Shown here in pieces: positions 55,697 to 64,000 of a DNA stretch of 64,000 nt. The notes below the pieces were generated by a model, which was given only the letters and a program-made list of their open reading frames with translations, ran no database searches and was not told where the DNA came from. Positions within the stretch are counted from its first letter, which is position 1, and every line of letters begins with the position of its first letter. The position numbers were made by a program, and so were the translations under genes. The stretch is from Mycolicibacterium poriferae (GTDB taxonomy: Bacteria > Actinomycetota > Actinomycetes > Mycobacteriales > Mycobacteriaceae): NCBI RefSeq assembly GCF_010728325.1, contig NZ_AP022570.1, forward strand, positions 3,534,001 through 3,598,000, written 5' to 3'.

Positions 55697-56974
55697 ATGC
55701 CCCCTTGGCGCTTGCGCGACTTCCACGACGACGACCTCGATCAGGCCATCTCGGTCTGGGATCAGAGCCGGGAGCCGGCCGAGGCTTCCCCCGCCTTCCC
55801 GGTCTCGGAGGTAGTCTCCGCCGCGCGCGGCGGTCAGCCCGCCGTGGTGGCGGTCGTCGACGATCAACTCGTCGGCATGGCGGTCGCCCAGATCAGCGGC
55901 GAACGTGCCTGGATCACGATGATCGCGTTGAGCAGTCGGTGGCGTCACCGCGGCATCGGCAGTGCACTGCTCACCGAGTTGGAGCAGCGGGTGCGCGCCT
56001 TGGGGGCGCGGCGCGTCAGCGCCTTGCTGCCCGAGGACGCCACCGGGACCGCCGCACTTCTCAACTGCGGGTACACCGAACGGACGGATCTGCGCTACTT
56101 CGACCGGATCGACCACGTCGGACCCGCCGACACCGGATTGCTCACCGCACTCGGCGGCCGGATCATGGGCCAGCGCCTCTGGGACGAGATGGCCGGCATG
56201 GAGGCCGAGAAGCGTATGATCGAGCGCCGCATCGTGCTGCCGCTGGCCCAACCGGATCTCGCCGCCCGATACGGAGTCTCGCCACCGAAGGCGGCCATCC
56301 TGTTCGGGCCGCCCGGGACCGGGAAGACCAGCTTCGCCAAAGCCGTTGCCGGACGGCTCGGTTGGCCGTTCATCGAGATCTTCCCGTCCCGGTTGACCGC
56401 GCCCGATGTCACGATGCCCAACGCGTTGCGCGACATGTTCGCCGACCTCAACGAACTCGACGCCGCGGTGGTGTTCATCGACGAGGTCGAGGAGATCGCG
56501 GGCTCGCGCTCGGGGATCCCGTCGGACCCGGCCCACGGCGTCACCAACGAACTGCTCAAACTCATCCCGACGTTCCGCCAGCACGACGAGCGCCTGCTGA
56601 TCTGCGCCACGAACTCCGTGCGCTCGCTGGACTCGGCATTCCTGCGACCGGGACGGTTCGACTACGTCATCCCGGTCGGGCCGCCCGACGACGCGGCGCG
56701 CAAAGCGATCTGGAACCGCTATCTCGGTGCCCTGGCCGACGGCGTGGAGGTCGACAAGCTCGTCGAGGCGACCGCGATGTTCACCCCGGCCGACATCGAA
56801 TTCGCCGCGCGTAAAGGTGCGCAATGCGCGTTCGAACGCGAAATCGAATTCCGGCGCGGCGAGCCGCCCCGCACCGACGACTTCCTCGCCGCCGTCGCCG
56901 ACACCCGCCCGACATTGACCGACGCGATGCTCGACGAGTTCAACGAGGACATCGCCATGCGCACCCGGCTGTAG
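55697..56974 (+). CDS. GNAT acetyltransferase-AAA+ ATPase fusion
   Basis: 425 residues. Residues 1-150 are a GNAT domain with acetyl-CoA motif A RWRHRGIGSA (81-90) and LLNCGYTERTDLRYF. Residues 165-420 are an AAA+ ATPase with Walker A GPPGTGKT (204-211), Walker B VVFIDE (258-263), sensor ATN and an SRH ending LRPGRFDYVIPVG, most like FtsH/proteasomal ATPases. No protease or membrane segment is present. It could act as an acetylation-coupled remodeller; the partner is unknown. The ATG at 55697 is taken by domain start; an in-frame ATG at 55652 lies near the IS end. The IS inserted about 50 bp upstream may have altered its promoter. Confidence 0.85.
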   Translation: MPPWRLRDFHDDDLDQAISVWDQSREPAEASPAFPVSEVVSAARGGQPAVVAVVDDQLVGMAVAQISGERAWITMIALSSRWRHRGIGSALLTELEQRVRALGARRVSALLPEDATGTAALLNCGYTERTDLRYFDRIDHVGPADTGLLTALGGRIMGQRLWDEMAGMEAEKRMIERRIVLPLAQPDLAARYGVSPPKAAILFGPPGTGKTSFAKAVAGRLGWPFIEIFPSRLTAPDVTMPNALRDMFADLNELDAAVVFIDEVEEIAGSRSGIPSDPAHGVTNELLKLIPTFRQHDERLLICATNSVRSLDSAFLRPGRFDYVIPVGPPDDAARKAIWNRYLGALADGVEVDKLVEATAMFTPADIEFAARKGAQCAFEREIEFRRGEPPRTDDFLAAVADTRPTLTDAMLDEFNEDIAMRTRL

Positions 56975-56984
56975 CAGCACCGGT

Positions 56985-57013
56985 CCCGAACGGCAGGAAG
57001 CCTGCCGTTCGGG
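56985..57013. terminator. Bidirectional hairpin terminator
   Basis: CCCGAACGGCAGG and its exact complement form a 13-bp stem with a 3-nt loop between the convergent AAA+ gene and the antigen 85 gene. A further AACGGCAGG copy at 57017 could compete for pairing. Confidence 0.75.
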
Positions 57014-57044
57014 GGTAACGGCAGGCTCCCTGGGTGGGTGGTCG

Positions 57045-58196
<1,152 letters not shown>

Positions 58197-58291
58197 CTAA
58201 CGATTGCGACTCGCCACGGACTCGCGTCCTCGGTCACCGACTGTGACCAGTGTGAATACAGTGACGGCGAGCCCGACCGGGTGTTCGGCCC

Positions 58292-58427
58292 TACGCGGTG
58301 TTACGTCCTACGCGGTGTTACGTCCTACGCGGTGTTACGTCCTACGCGGTGTTACGTCCTACGCGGTGTTACGTCCTACGCGGTGTTACGTCCTACGCGG
58401 TGTTCCGTCCTGTGCGGGGTTTCGTCC
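58292..58427. repeat. Eight tandem copies of a 17-bp repeat
   Basis: The unit TACGCGGTGTTACGTCC occurs six times without change (58292-58393), then twice with substitutions (58394-58410, 58411-58427). It lies in the gap between the antigen 85 gene and the DUF1810 gene. The period is not a multiple of three. The perfect identity of six copies implies recent expansion. Confidence 0.97.
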
Positions 58428-58451
58428 TGTGCCTCCAACTGCCAGACTGGC

Positions 58452-58904
58452 ATGGCGATGGTGGACCGACAGACACAGCCGAACGGCGCCGACGATCCGT
58501 TCGACTTGCAGCGCTTCGTCGACGCGCAGGAGGACGTGTACCCGACGGTGCTCGACGAGTTGCGCGCCGGCACCAAGCGCAGCCATTGGATCTGGTTCGT
58601 CTTCCCGCAGCTGCGCGGACTGGGGCACAGCCCCACCGCACAGCGGTTCGGCATCAGCTCCCTGGCCGAGGCCACCGCCTACCTCGGGCATGAGGTGCTC
58701 GGTCCGCGGCTGCGCGAATGCGCCCAACTGCTGCTCGCCGTGCAAGATCGGTCGGCCCGCGAAATCCTCGGTCACCCAGACGATCTCAAGGTCCGTTCGT
58801 CGATGACGCTGTTCGCCCGCGCGGGGGAGGACGCGGTGTTCCGCGACGTGCTCGACGCGTTCTACGACGGCCAGGAAGACCCCGCGACTCTGCAGATGCT
58901 GTAG
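58452..58904 (+). CDS. DUF1810 family protein
   Basis: 150 residues. The call rests on DPFDLQRFVDAQEDVYPTVLDELRAG, SHWIWFVFPQLRGLGHSP and FGISSLAEATAYLGHEVLGPRL, which are hallmarks of the DUF1810 (calpastatin-annotated) family. It is small, helical and cytosolic, and its biochemical role is not known. The start is ATG at 58452 (or 58458); no clear ribosome binding site is present. The frame stays open upstream through the 17-bp repeats, but that part is not coding-like. It is convergent with the amylase gene, 7 bp away. Confidence 0.88.
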   Translation: MAMVDRQTQPNGADDPFDLQRFVDAQEDVYPTVLDELRAGTKRSHWIWFVFPQLRGLGHSPTAQRFGISSLAEATAYLGHEVLGPRLRECAQLLLAVQDRSAREILGHPDDLKVRSSMTLFARAGEDAVFRDVLDAFYDGQEDPATLQML

Positions 58905-58911
58905 TCCGCGC

Positions 58912-60216
58912 TCAGCGCGGAGCGATCACCAGCCACCCGTGCGGCGGAACCACGGCGTCGGTCAGCTGCTCGGTGGGCGGTGCTCCCGAACCGGCGATGA
59001 CGGCGCCGCTCTCGATGCCGAGTTCGGGCAGCGACACCGGCATCGGTGCGTCGTCGATGTTGAGGGCCACCACCAGCATGTGCTCACCGCTGCGAGCGGC
59101 GTACACCAAGCCCTCATTGGTCACCCGAAGCGACTCGGTGCGGGCCTCGTGCAACCAGGGGTGCCGACGGCGCAGACCGATCAGGTGCTGATGGGTCCGA
59201 TACACCTGCTGGCCGTGTTCACCGACACCCTCACCGGGAGAGCTGAATTCGGGCCGCACGGCGTCGTCACCGCCGAAGCGCTCCTCCTTGACGCCCCGAT
59301 AGGCGGATTCGTCCCCGGCGTAGATGCTCGGGGTGCCGCCGGTGGTCATCAGGATCGTCAGCGCGTGCTCGACGTGCTCGGGATCGTCGAGCTGGCTGGC
59401 GATCCGGGTGACGTCATGGTTGCCGATGAACGTCATAGGCACGAACGTGTCCATGAAGTCGTTGTGCCGGGTCAGCGACCAGGCCAGTTCGTGGAAGTTG
59501 GTGTCGTTGAGGCTGCTCCAGATCGCCTTCCACAGCTCGTATTGAGTCAGCGAGTCGAAACCGCAGTCACGCACGATCGCGGAATAGTCGCCGTGAATGA
59601 CCTCGCCGACGAACCACGCCTGCGGAAAGCGTTCGCGCACCCGGGGCAGCACCTGCGCCCAGAACCGATCGGGGACGGCGTAGGCGGCGTCGAGACGCCA
59701 CCCGTCGGCGCCCCGCGACAGCCAGTGGCACATCACCTCGACGGTGTAGTCGACGACGTCGGGGTTGGAGTGGTCGAGCGTGATCAGCCCGCCGTGTCCC
59801 TCGAATGTCACGAAGTCGCGGCCGCGCGTCCGGAACCAGGACCGGTCGCCGCCCTCCTGCGCCTCTCGGAACCGGTCGAACTCGGTTCCGACGTGGTTGA
59901 ACACCCCGTCGAGAAGAATCCGCAACCCGCGGGCGCGACACTCCGCCACCAGGTGGTCGAAGTCGTCGTCGGTGCCCAGCCTCGGGTCGATGCGATGGTG
60001 GTCGGAGGTGTCATAGCCGTGGGTGCGCGACGCGAACACCGGCCCCAGCGCCAACCCGGAGGCTCCGAGTTCGACGGTGTAGTCCAGCCAGTCGACGATT
60101 CTGCGTAACCGGTGTTCCTCCGCCGCGGGCGGCGGGTCGGCCGGGTAGGCCCCCACGAATCCCAACGGGTAGATCTGCCACCAGATCGCGTGCTGCACCC
60201 AGTCCGGCTCGGTCAT
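58912..60216 (-). CDS. GH13 alpha-amylase-family glycoside hydrolase
   Basis: 434 residues with a (beta/alpha)8 GH13 barrel: IWWQIYPLGFVGAYP, GLALGPVF, LLDGVFNHVG (region I), GWRLDAAYAV (nucleophile Asp, region II), WFVGEVIHGD (acid/base Glu, region III) and FIGNHDVTR (region IV). A small C-terminal beta domain follows. All catalytic residues are present. It should cleave or transfer alpha-glucosides; the exact substrate is unclear. It has no signal peptide, so it is cytosolic. The ATG at 60216 overlaps the deaminase stop as ATGA. Confidence 0.93.
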   Translation of the reverse strand: MTEPDWVQHAIWWQIYPLGFVGAYPADPPPAAEEHRLRRIVDWLDYTVELGASGLALGPVFASRTHGYDTSDHHRIDPRLGTDDDFDHLVAECRARGLRILLDGVFNHVGTEFDRFREAQEGGDRSWFRTRGRDFVTFEGHGGLITLDHSNPDVVDYTVEVMCHWLSRGADGWRLDAAYAVPDRFWAQVLPRVRERFPQAWFVGEVIHGDYSAIVRDCGFDSLTQYELWKAIWSSLNDTNFHELAWSLTRHNDFMDTFVPMTFIGNHDVTRIASQLDDPEHVEHALTILMTTGGTPSIYAGDESAYRGVKEERFGGDDAVRPEFSSPGEGVGEHGQQVYRTHQHLIGLRRRHPWLHEARTESLRVTNEGLVYAARSGEHMLVVALNIDDAPMPVSLPELGIESGAVIAGSGAPPTEQLTDAVVPPHGWLVIAPR

Positions 60217-60692
60217 CGGGCGAATGCTTTCGCGTACAACGCCTTCATCTCCTCGGTCAGTTCGTCCGCGGGCCCGTCGGCCCAGATGCCGGGGGCGACG
60301 GTCGCGATGGGCAGCCCCGCGACCGGCGGCGGGGGCGCGCCCCACTCCTGCAGCCACGCGGTCAGTTGCGCCGCCGAGGCGGCGTAGACGATGCGCCCCA
60401 ACCCCACCCAGGCGTGCGCCGCCGAGCACATCGGGCAGTGCTCTCCCGAGGTGTACACCGTGGCGCGGGACCGCTGCTCCGTTCCCAGGTTGCGGACCGC
60501 CCAGCGCGCGATGGCGAACTCGGGGTGGCGGGTGTGATCACCGTCCTTGACCCGATTGTGGTCGGCGAACAACACGGTGCCGTCCTGGCCCACCAACTGC
60601 GAGCCGAACGGCTCGTCACCCTCGCCGAGCGCGACGCGGGCGAGCTCCACGCACCGGCGCAGGTGCGCGAGGTCGTCGTCGCTGATCGGCAC
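60213..60692 (-). CDS. Cytidine/guanine deaminase-family zinc enzyme
   Basis: 159 residues of the CDA/dCMP deaminase fold. HPEFAIARW is the H[AP]E zinc-ligand and proton-shuttle motif. CPMCSAAH is the PCxxC zinc site. Length and the ending resemble guanine deaminase or nucleoside deaminases (GuaD/TadA group). The base substrate cannot be fixed. It is translationally coupled to the amylase gene, which is an odd pairing. Confidence 0.85.
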   Translation of the reverse strand: MPISDDDLAHLRRCVELARVALGEGDEPFGSQLVGQDGTVLFADHNRVKDGDHTRHPEFAIARWAVRNLGTEQRSRATVYTSGEHCPMCSAAHAWVGLGRIVYAASAAQLTAWLQEWGAPPPPVAGLPIATVAPGIWADGPADELTEEMKALYAKAFAR

Positions 60693-60725
60693 AGGCCGGA
60701 GTCTACGCAGCTGCGGCCCGGCGGT

Positions 60726-62405
60726 TCAGTCGCAGGTCTCGAGTCGGCAGGCGCACGATGCCCTGACCGGCACGTCGGCGCGGGCCGCCGCCAACTGCAG
60801 CTGTCTGCCGATGATGACGGCCTCCTCGGCACGACCCAGGCGCGTCAGGCACTCGTGGTAGCCGTGCAGGCTCCACACATTGCCCGGATGCTGGCAGGGC
60901 CGGCTCAGCGTGGGATCCAGTCCCAGATCGGCGGCATAGACCGCCGCGGCCTCTTCCACCTGGCCCTGCTCGAGCAGCAATGCGCCATAGGCATGCCGGG
61001 TGGGCTGCATCCAGCCCCAGGGTTCGTCGTAGGGCAGCGTGTCGTCCAACTCGACAGCGCGCCGCAGGTGGATGAAGGCCTGGTCGAAACGACCTGCGCG
61101 ATAGTCGATCTCCCCGTCGAGCATCGCGGCGGCGACAGCGAGGATGTCACGGCTGGTGTTGTTGAACAGGTAGCGGCTCTCCGGGATCCGGTCGTATGCC
61201 GCCGAGAACGCCTCGCGTTCCTGTTCGGCCTCGGAAAGTCGGCCGGTGGCGGCATACGCCACGCCCCGTCCGTAGTGGATGGTGGCTGCTGTGGTGCAGT
61301 ACAGCCGCGGGTCCGCGGGCGAAGCGGTGGCGATCAGGTCCTCCCAGCGGCCGAACCGGACCAGGACGTGGATCCGCAACGGGACGAACGCCTCGAGCCA
61401 GTCGGCCATCGGCGGCGACTCGATGGCGAGCAACTCGGGGGTCAGCTGACCGGCGAGTTCGTCGGCAGCCTGCATCGCCACCGACGAGTTTCCCTCGAAC
61501 ATCGCCGAGTACACGATGAAGTGCAGGTTGTGCGCCCGGTACAACGAATAGAAGTTCAGCGGACCGGATCGTTCCACGAACCGGCGGTCGGCACGCACCG
61601 CCGCCAGGTTGGCCACCACCGAGTCCCGGTAATTGCCGCACAGCACGTCGATGTGACTGGGCATGTGGGCGAGATGTCCGGCATCGGGCACCAGCCCGCG
61701 CAGCAGATCGGCTGCGGGTAACGCCACCTCCGGGGTGGTGGACATCTCCATGGCGTGCAGGTACAGGTGCAGGATTCCCGGATGTGCCCGTCCGGCCACC
61801 GTGGCGAGTGCCGTGTCGAGGATCTGCTTGGCCTCGACGACCCGCGATCCGGGGGCCGGTTCACCGGTGCGACTGTCCCACAACGCCCAGGCGGTCACGT
61901 TCATCAGCGCATCGGCGGTCAGTGCCGCCACATCGACGTCGTCGGGGTAGCTCTGCGCCACCTGCGTCATCGCGTCGGCGTAGGCCCGGTGCCCGGCCAG
62001 CAGGGCGTCCTCGTCGTCGGGGTCATCGGCGACGAAGCGCAGCGCCAGCGCGGCGATCAGGGCCCGCTCGCAGGCCGAGGCCCGTCCTTGCGAGGCCTGT
62101 GCGAGCTCGGCACGGGCACGGCTCAACGACTGGGCCAGGTCGACCGGATCGAAGGCGTCCCAACCCTTGTTGTAGTTCGGCCCGACTGCGTACGCGATAC
62201 CCCACCGGGCGATCGCCAGGTCCTCGTCGAACTCGAGGGCCCGCTCGAAGCAGAGGATCGCCTCGTCGTGGTTGAAGGCGTAGCACCACACCATGCCGCG
62301 GTCGAACCAGCGCTGCGCCTCGGGGGCGGACGTGTCAGTTCGACGATGGTAGGAGCCGAGATCGTAGTAGTCCCCGCTGCCTGCCGCGCTGAGACCAGAG
62401 GTCAT
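60726..62405 (-). CDS. TPR-repeat protein
   Basis: About 559 residues. Tetratricopeptide-like helical repeats run through the protein: WFDRGMVWCYAFNHDEAILCFERALEFD near the start, and RAGRFDQAFIHLRRAVELDD, LLEQGQVEEAAAVYAADL and CLTRLGRAEEAVII later. HAMEMSTTPEVALPAADLLRGLVPDAGHLAHMPSHID is a conserved central block (described here as landmarks only). It has no signal or membrane segment. Function is unknown, probably protein-protein contact. The ATG at 62405 (or 62414) overlaps the upstream membrane-protein gene by about 71-80 bp. Confidence 0.82.
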   Translation of the reverse strand: MTSGLSAAGSGDYYDLGSYHRRTDTSAPEAQRWFDRGMVWCYAFNHDEAILCFERALEFDEDLAIARWGIAYAVGPNYNKGWDAFDPVDLAQSLSRARAELAQASQGRASACERALIAALALRFVADDPDDEDALLAGHRAYADAMTQVAQSYPDDVDVAALTADALMNVTAWALWDSRTGEPAPGSRVVEAKQILDTALATVAGRAHPGILHLYLHAMEMSTTPEVALPAADLLRGLVPDAGHLAHMPSHIDVLCGNYRDSVVANLAAVRADRRFVERSGPLNFYSLYRAHNLHFIVYSAMFEGNSSVAMQAADELAGQLTPELLAIESPPMADWLEAFVPLRIHVLVRFGRWEDLIATASPADPRLYCTTAATIHYGRGVAYAATGRLSEAEQEREAFSAAYDRIPESRYLFNNTSRDILAVAAAMLDGEIDYRAGRFDQAFIHLRRAVELDDTLPYDEPWGWMQPTRHAYGALLLEQGQVEEAAAVYAADLGLDPTLSRPCQHPGNVWSLHGYHECLTRLGRAEEAVIIGRQLQLAAARADVPVRASCACRLETCD

Positions 62406-63414
62406 ATCGGGCACGATAATTCACCCGCGCCGCGGTGGCCACCACTGCGAGCAGGCATCCGGCGCCGGCCCAGGCGGCCAGGGTCAGCAACGGCGCCTGG
62501 GCACCGTTACCGCCGAAGTAGGACACGCTGCGCAACAACGAGACTCCCGACCCTTGCGGCACCACCGTGGTGAAGGTGGAGTAGAAGCCGGACAACAGCG
62601 GACGACCGACGGGTCCGGCGGCTGCCGCGTTGCCGACGACGACCAGGAAGAGCCCCAGCACGATCGACGCGGCTGTACCGAATGCGGCTGCCACGCCGGT
62701 GACCGCGCCGCCGACGGCCATCGCGTAGAGCCACAGCACGCCGAACACCTGGCCGGGGTGGCCGGTGAGCGCACCGAGGACCGGACCCACGTACAGCGTG
62801 ACCACGCCGGCCAGGACGGCGGAGAACCCCGCCAGCGAAACCGTGCGCAGCGCCAGCGTGGCCGGCGTGCGGACGCTGCCCATCAGGCGCCCCAGCAGGG
62901 CCGCCCCGAGCGAGGCGCCGATGGAGATGAAGATGACCGCGTAGAACTCGACCGTTCCGGAGGGGTCGGCGGACGAGGTGGGGGCGACGTCCTCGACGAC
63001 CGCGGGTAGTCCGGCCTGCCCGGCGGTGGTGCGTCCGATTTTCTCGGCAGCGGCCGCGACGCTGCGGCCGCCGCCGCCGGCCACATAGATCGACAGGCCT
63101 CCTTCGGGGGTCACCGCGAACGCAGCGTCGACGCGGCGCTGATAGACCTGCGCACGGGCCACTTCGGCGTCGGCGACCTGCGTGATCTGCAGACCCGGCT
63201 CCGCCCGTAGTCCGTCGATCAGAGGTTCGGGAGCCGAGACCGCGACAGACATGTGGTGCAGCACCGGGTTGGCGAAGGCGCCCGCGTAACTGGCGACCAT
63301 CGCGACGACGAACAGGGTCAGACCGGCCAGCGCGAGCGCGGTGGTCCGCAGCGCGGAGCGGTCGCGGAATGCGGGGGAGTGCCCGGGGTCTTCGGGGCGG
63401 TGGTGTCTACCCAT
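62335..63414 (-). CDS. DUF3533/YhgE-like integral membrane protein
   Basis: 359 residues. One N-terminal transmembrane helix (about 24-44) is followed by an extracytoplasmic domain (about 50-150). A C-terminal bundle of about five helices resembles ABC-2-type permeases (FYAVIFISIGASLGAALLG, VFGVLWLYAMAVGGAVTG, IVLGLFLVVVGN). No ATPase is adjacent. It is next to a tetR gene, the common context for efflux- or export-related DUF3533 proteins. The ATG at 63414 overlaps the tetR stop (ATGGGTAG) and has GAAAGGA upstream. The extension to 63681 is rejected. Confidence 0.82.
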   Translation of the reverse strand: MGRHHRPEDPGHSPAFRDRSALRTTALALAGLTLFVVAMVASYAGAFANPVLHHMSVAVSAPEPLIDGLRAEPGLQITQVADAEVARAQVYQRRVDAAFAVTPEGGLSIYVAGGGGRSVAAAAEKIGRTTAGQAGLPAVVEDVAPTSSADPSGTVEFYAVIFISIGASLGAALLGRLMGSVRTPATLALRTVSLAGFSAVLAGVVTLYVGPVLGALTGHPGQVFGVLWLYAMAVGGAVTGVAAAFGTAASIVLGLFLVVVGNAAAAGPVGRPLLSGFYSTFTTVVPQGSGVSLLRSVSYFGGNGAQAPLLTLAAWAGAGCLLAVVATAARVNYRARYDLWSQRGRQRGLLRSRLLPSSN

Positions 63415-64000
63415 GATGAGGTCCTTTCTGTGGTGTCGACTGGCCCAGCAGCGCGTCGACCGTGTCCAGCGCCGCATTGACGCGGCCGGCGAGATCGGTG
63501 GCGTCCGGGTCCTCCATCCAGGACCGCAGCACTTCCATGAAGCCGCCGACGAGAAACCGGGCGACCGACTCGGGTGCCGGCGGGGCGCCCACGGCCCCGG
63601 CCGTGGAAAGCCTCGCGGTGCCGGTGGCGGCGATCTGCTGGCAGGCCGGCAACAGCGCCTCGCGAAAGGTGTTGACCACATGCCGGGTCACCGTGCTGGG
63701 CACGACGTTGCGGTACATCGCGTGGTGTTCGGCGGCGAAGTCGAACACGCGCAGGATCTGGGCCCGCGGCTCGGAGCCGGGGTCCTGCGCGACCGCCTCG
63801 GTGAACGCGTGCGTGATCGCCGCCGCCACCGCGTCGTCGCGATCGCGGAAGTGCCGGTAGAAGACCTGCCGACTCACGTCGGCGCGGGTCACCAGGTCAC
63901 CGACGGTGATGTGGTCGACGGGCCGCTCCTGTGCCAACGCGAACGCCGCTACGCGCAGACGGTTTCGGACGCGTTCGGCGCGGGGGTCGACGCTGTGGCT
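63407..64000 (-). CDS. TetR-family regulator, N-terminus beyond window
   Basis: At least 197 codons, open to the right edge. The HTH region is complete enough to call: RNRLRVAAFALAQERP, ITVGDLVTRADVSRQVFYRHF. The C-terminal ligand domain (about 60-190) has MYRNVVPSTVTRHVV and ARFLVGGFMEVLRSW. The start is off the window; an internal TTG at 63937 would cut into the HTH and is not used. It is probably an autoregulator of the membrane protein gene with which it overlaps. Confidence 0.92.
   Translation of the reverse strand, partial: SHSVDPRAERVRNRLRVAAFALAQERPVDHITVGDLVTRADVSRQVFYRHFRDRDDAVAAAITHAFTEAVAQDPGSEPRAQILRVFDFAAEHHAMYRNVVPSTVTRHVVNTFREALLPACQQIAATGTARLSTAGAVGAPPAPESVARFLVGGFMEVLRSWMEDPDATDLAGRVNAALDTVDALLGQSTPQKGPHHG

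Noticed and set aside
58281..58904. DUF1810 gene starting upstream and translating the 17-bp repeats
   Set aside because: All three frames are open through the repeats, their period is not a multiple of three, and the family similarity begins near 58452.
63407..63937. TetR starting at an internal TTG (63937)
   Set aside because: In-frame sequence to the window edge continues a typical TetR N-terminus (RNRLRVAAFAL), so the true start is beyond 64000.

Overview
The window is chromosomal DNA of a Mycobacterium, most likely an environmental, rapidly growing Mycolicibacterium-type species. The evidence is high G+C, mycobacterial families (antigen 85, Apa, cutinase-like and PE-PPE-domain proteins, a CYP138-like P450, F420-dependent luciferase-like oxidoreductases), and gene order from about 18.5 kb to 48 kb that matches, from memory, the M. 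tuberculosis Rv1836c-Rv1867 segment. Lon, alkB and phosphoketolase, none of which belongs to that M. tuberculosis segment, fit a saprophyte. No tRNA, rRNA or CRISPR array was seen.

Region 1 (1-18.3 kb) is an accessory envelope/lipid neighbourhood. It carries four exported proteins, at least three with long acidic Ser/Asp/Glu tails: 1-918, 4066-6378, 10262-11668 and 14220-15566. They are interleaved with two Baeyer-Villiger-type monooxygenases, a CYP138-like P450, an O-methyltransferase, a cutinase, an alpha/beta hydrolase, an SDR, a phthiodiolone-ketoreductase-like enzyme and an AlkB hydroxylase. The 4066-6378 protein fuses a PE-PPE-type serine-hydrolase domain to the module that makes up the 1-918 protein. 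An AT-rich gene-free stretch lies at about 15.65-15.96 kb.

Region 2 (18.5-48.3 kb) is the conserved backbone. It holds a vWA/substrate-binding membrane protein, malate synthase G, two CNNM/HlyC CBS proteins, guaB1, gnd1, blaR-like/blaI, an iron-regulated reductase-like gene with an IdeR-type box, a thioesterase, the urease operon ureABCFGD, ndh, an F420 oxidoreductase, an atypical SDR, apa, adhA, a CAAX protease, phosphoketolase and a thiolase-like protein. The ndh upstream region has four tandem palindromic repeats. A structured-RNA candidate precedes apa, and a 17-bp x9 tandem repeat lies between apa and adhA.

Region 3 (48.3-64 kb) carries mdh, a lipoprotein, an EndoIII-like protein, a TfoX-domain protein, lon with a HAIR-like operator, a frameshifted SDR, and a complete IS3-family element. 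The IS is inserted in a 25-bp tandem repeat with a 3-bp target duplication. Next come a GNAT-AAA+ fusion, an antigen 85 mycolyltransferase, a second 17-bp repeat array (x8) before a DUF1810 gene, and a minus-strand tetR-DUF3533-TPR-deaminase-amylase operon. Its tetR gene runs off the right edge.

All family names come from reading the sequence and from memory. No database search was possible.
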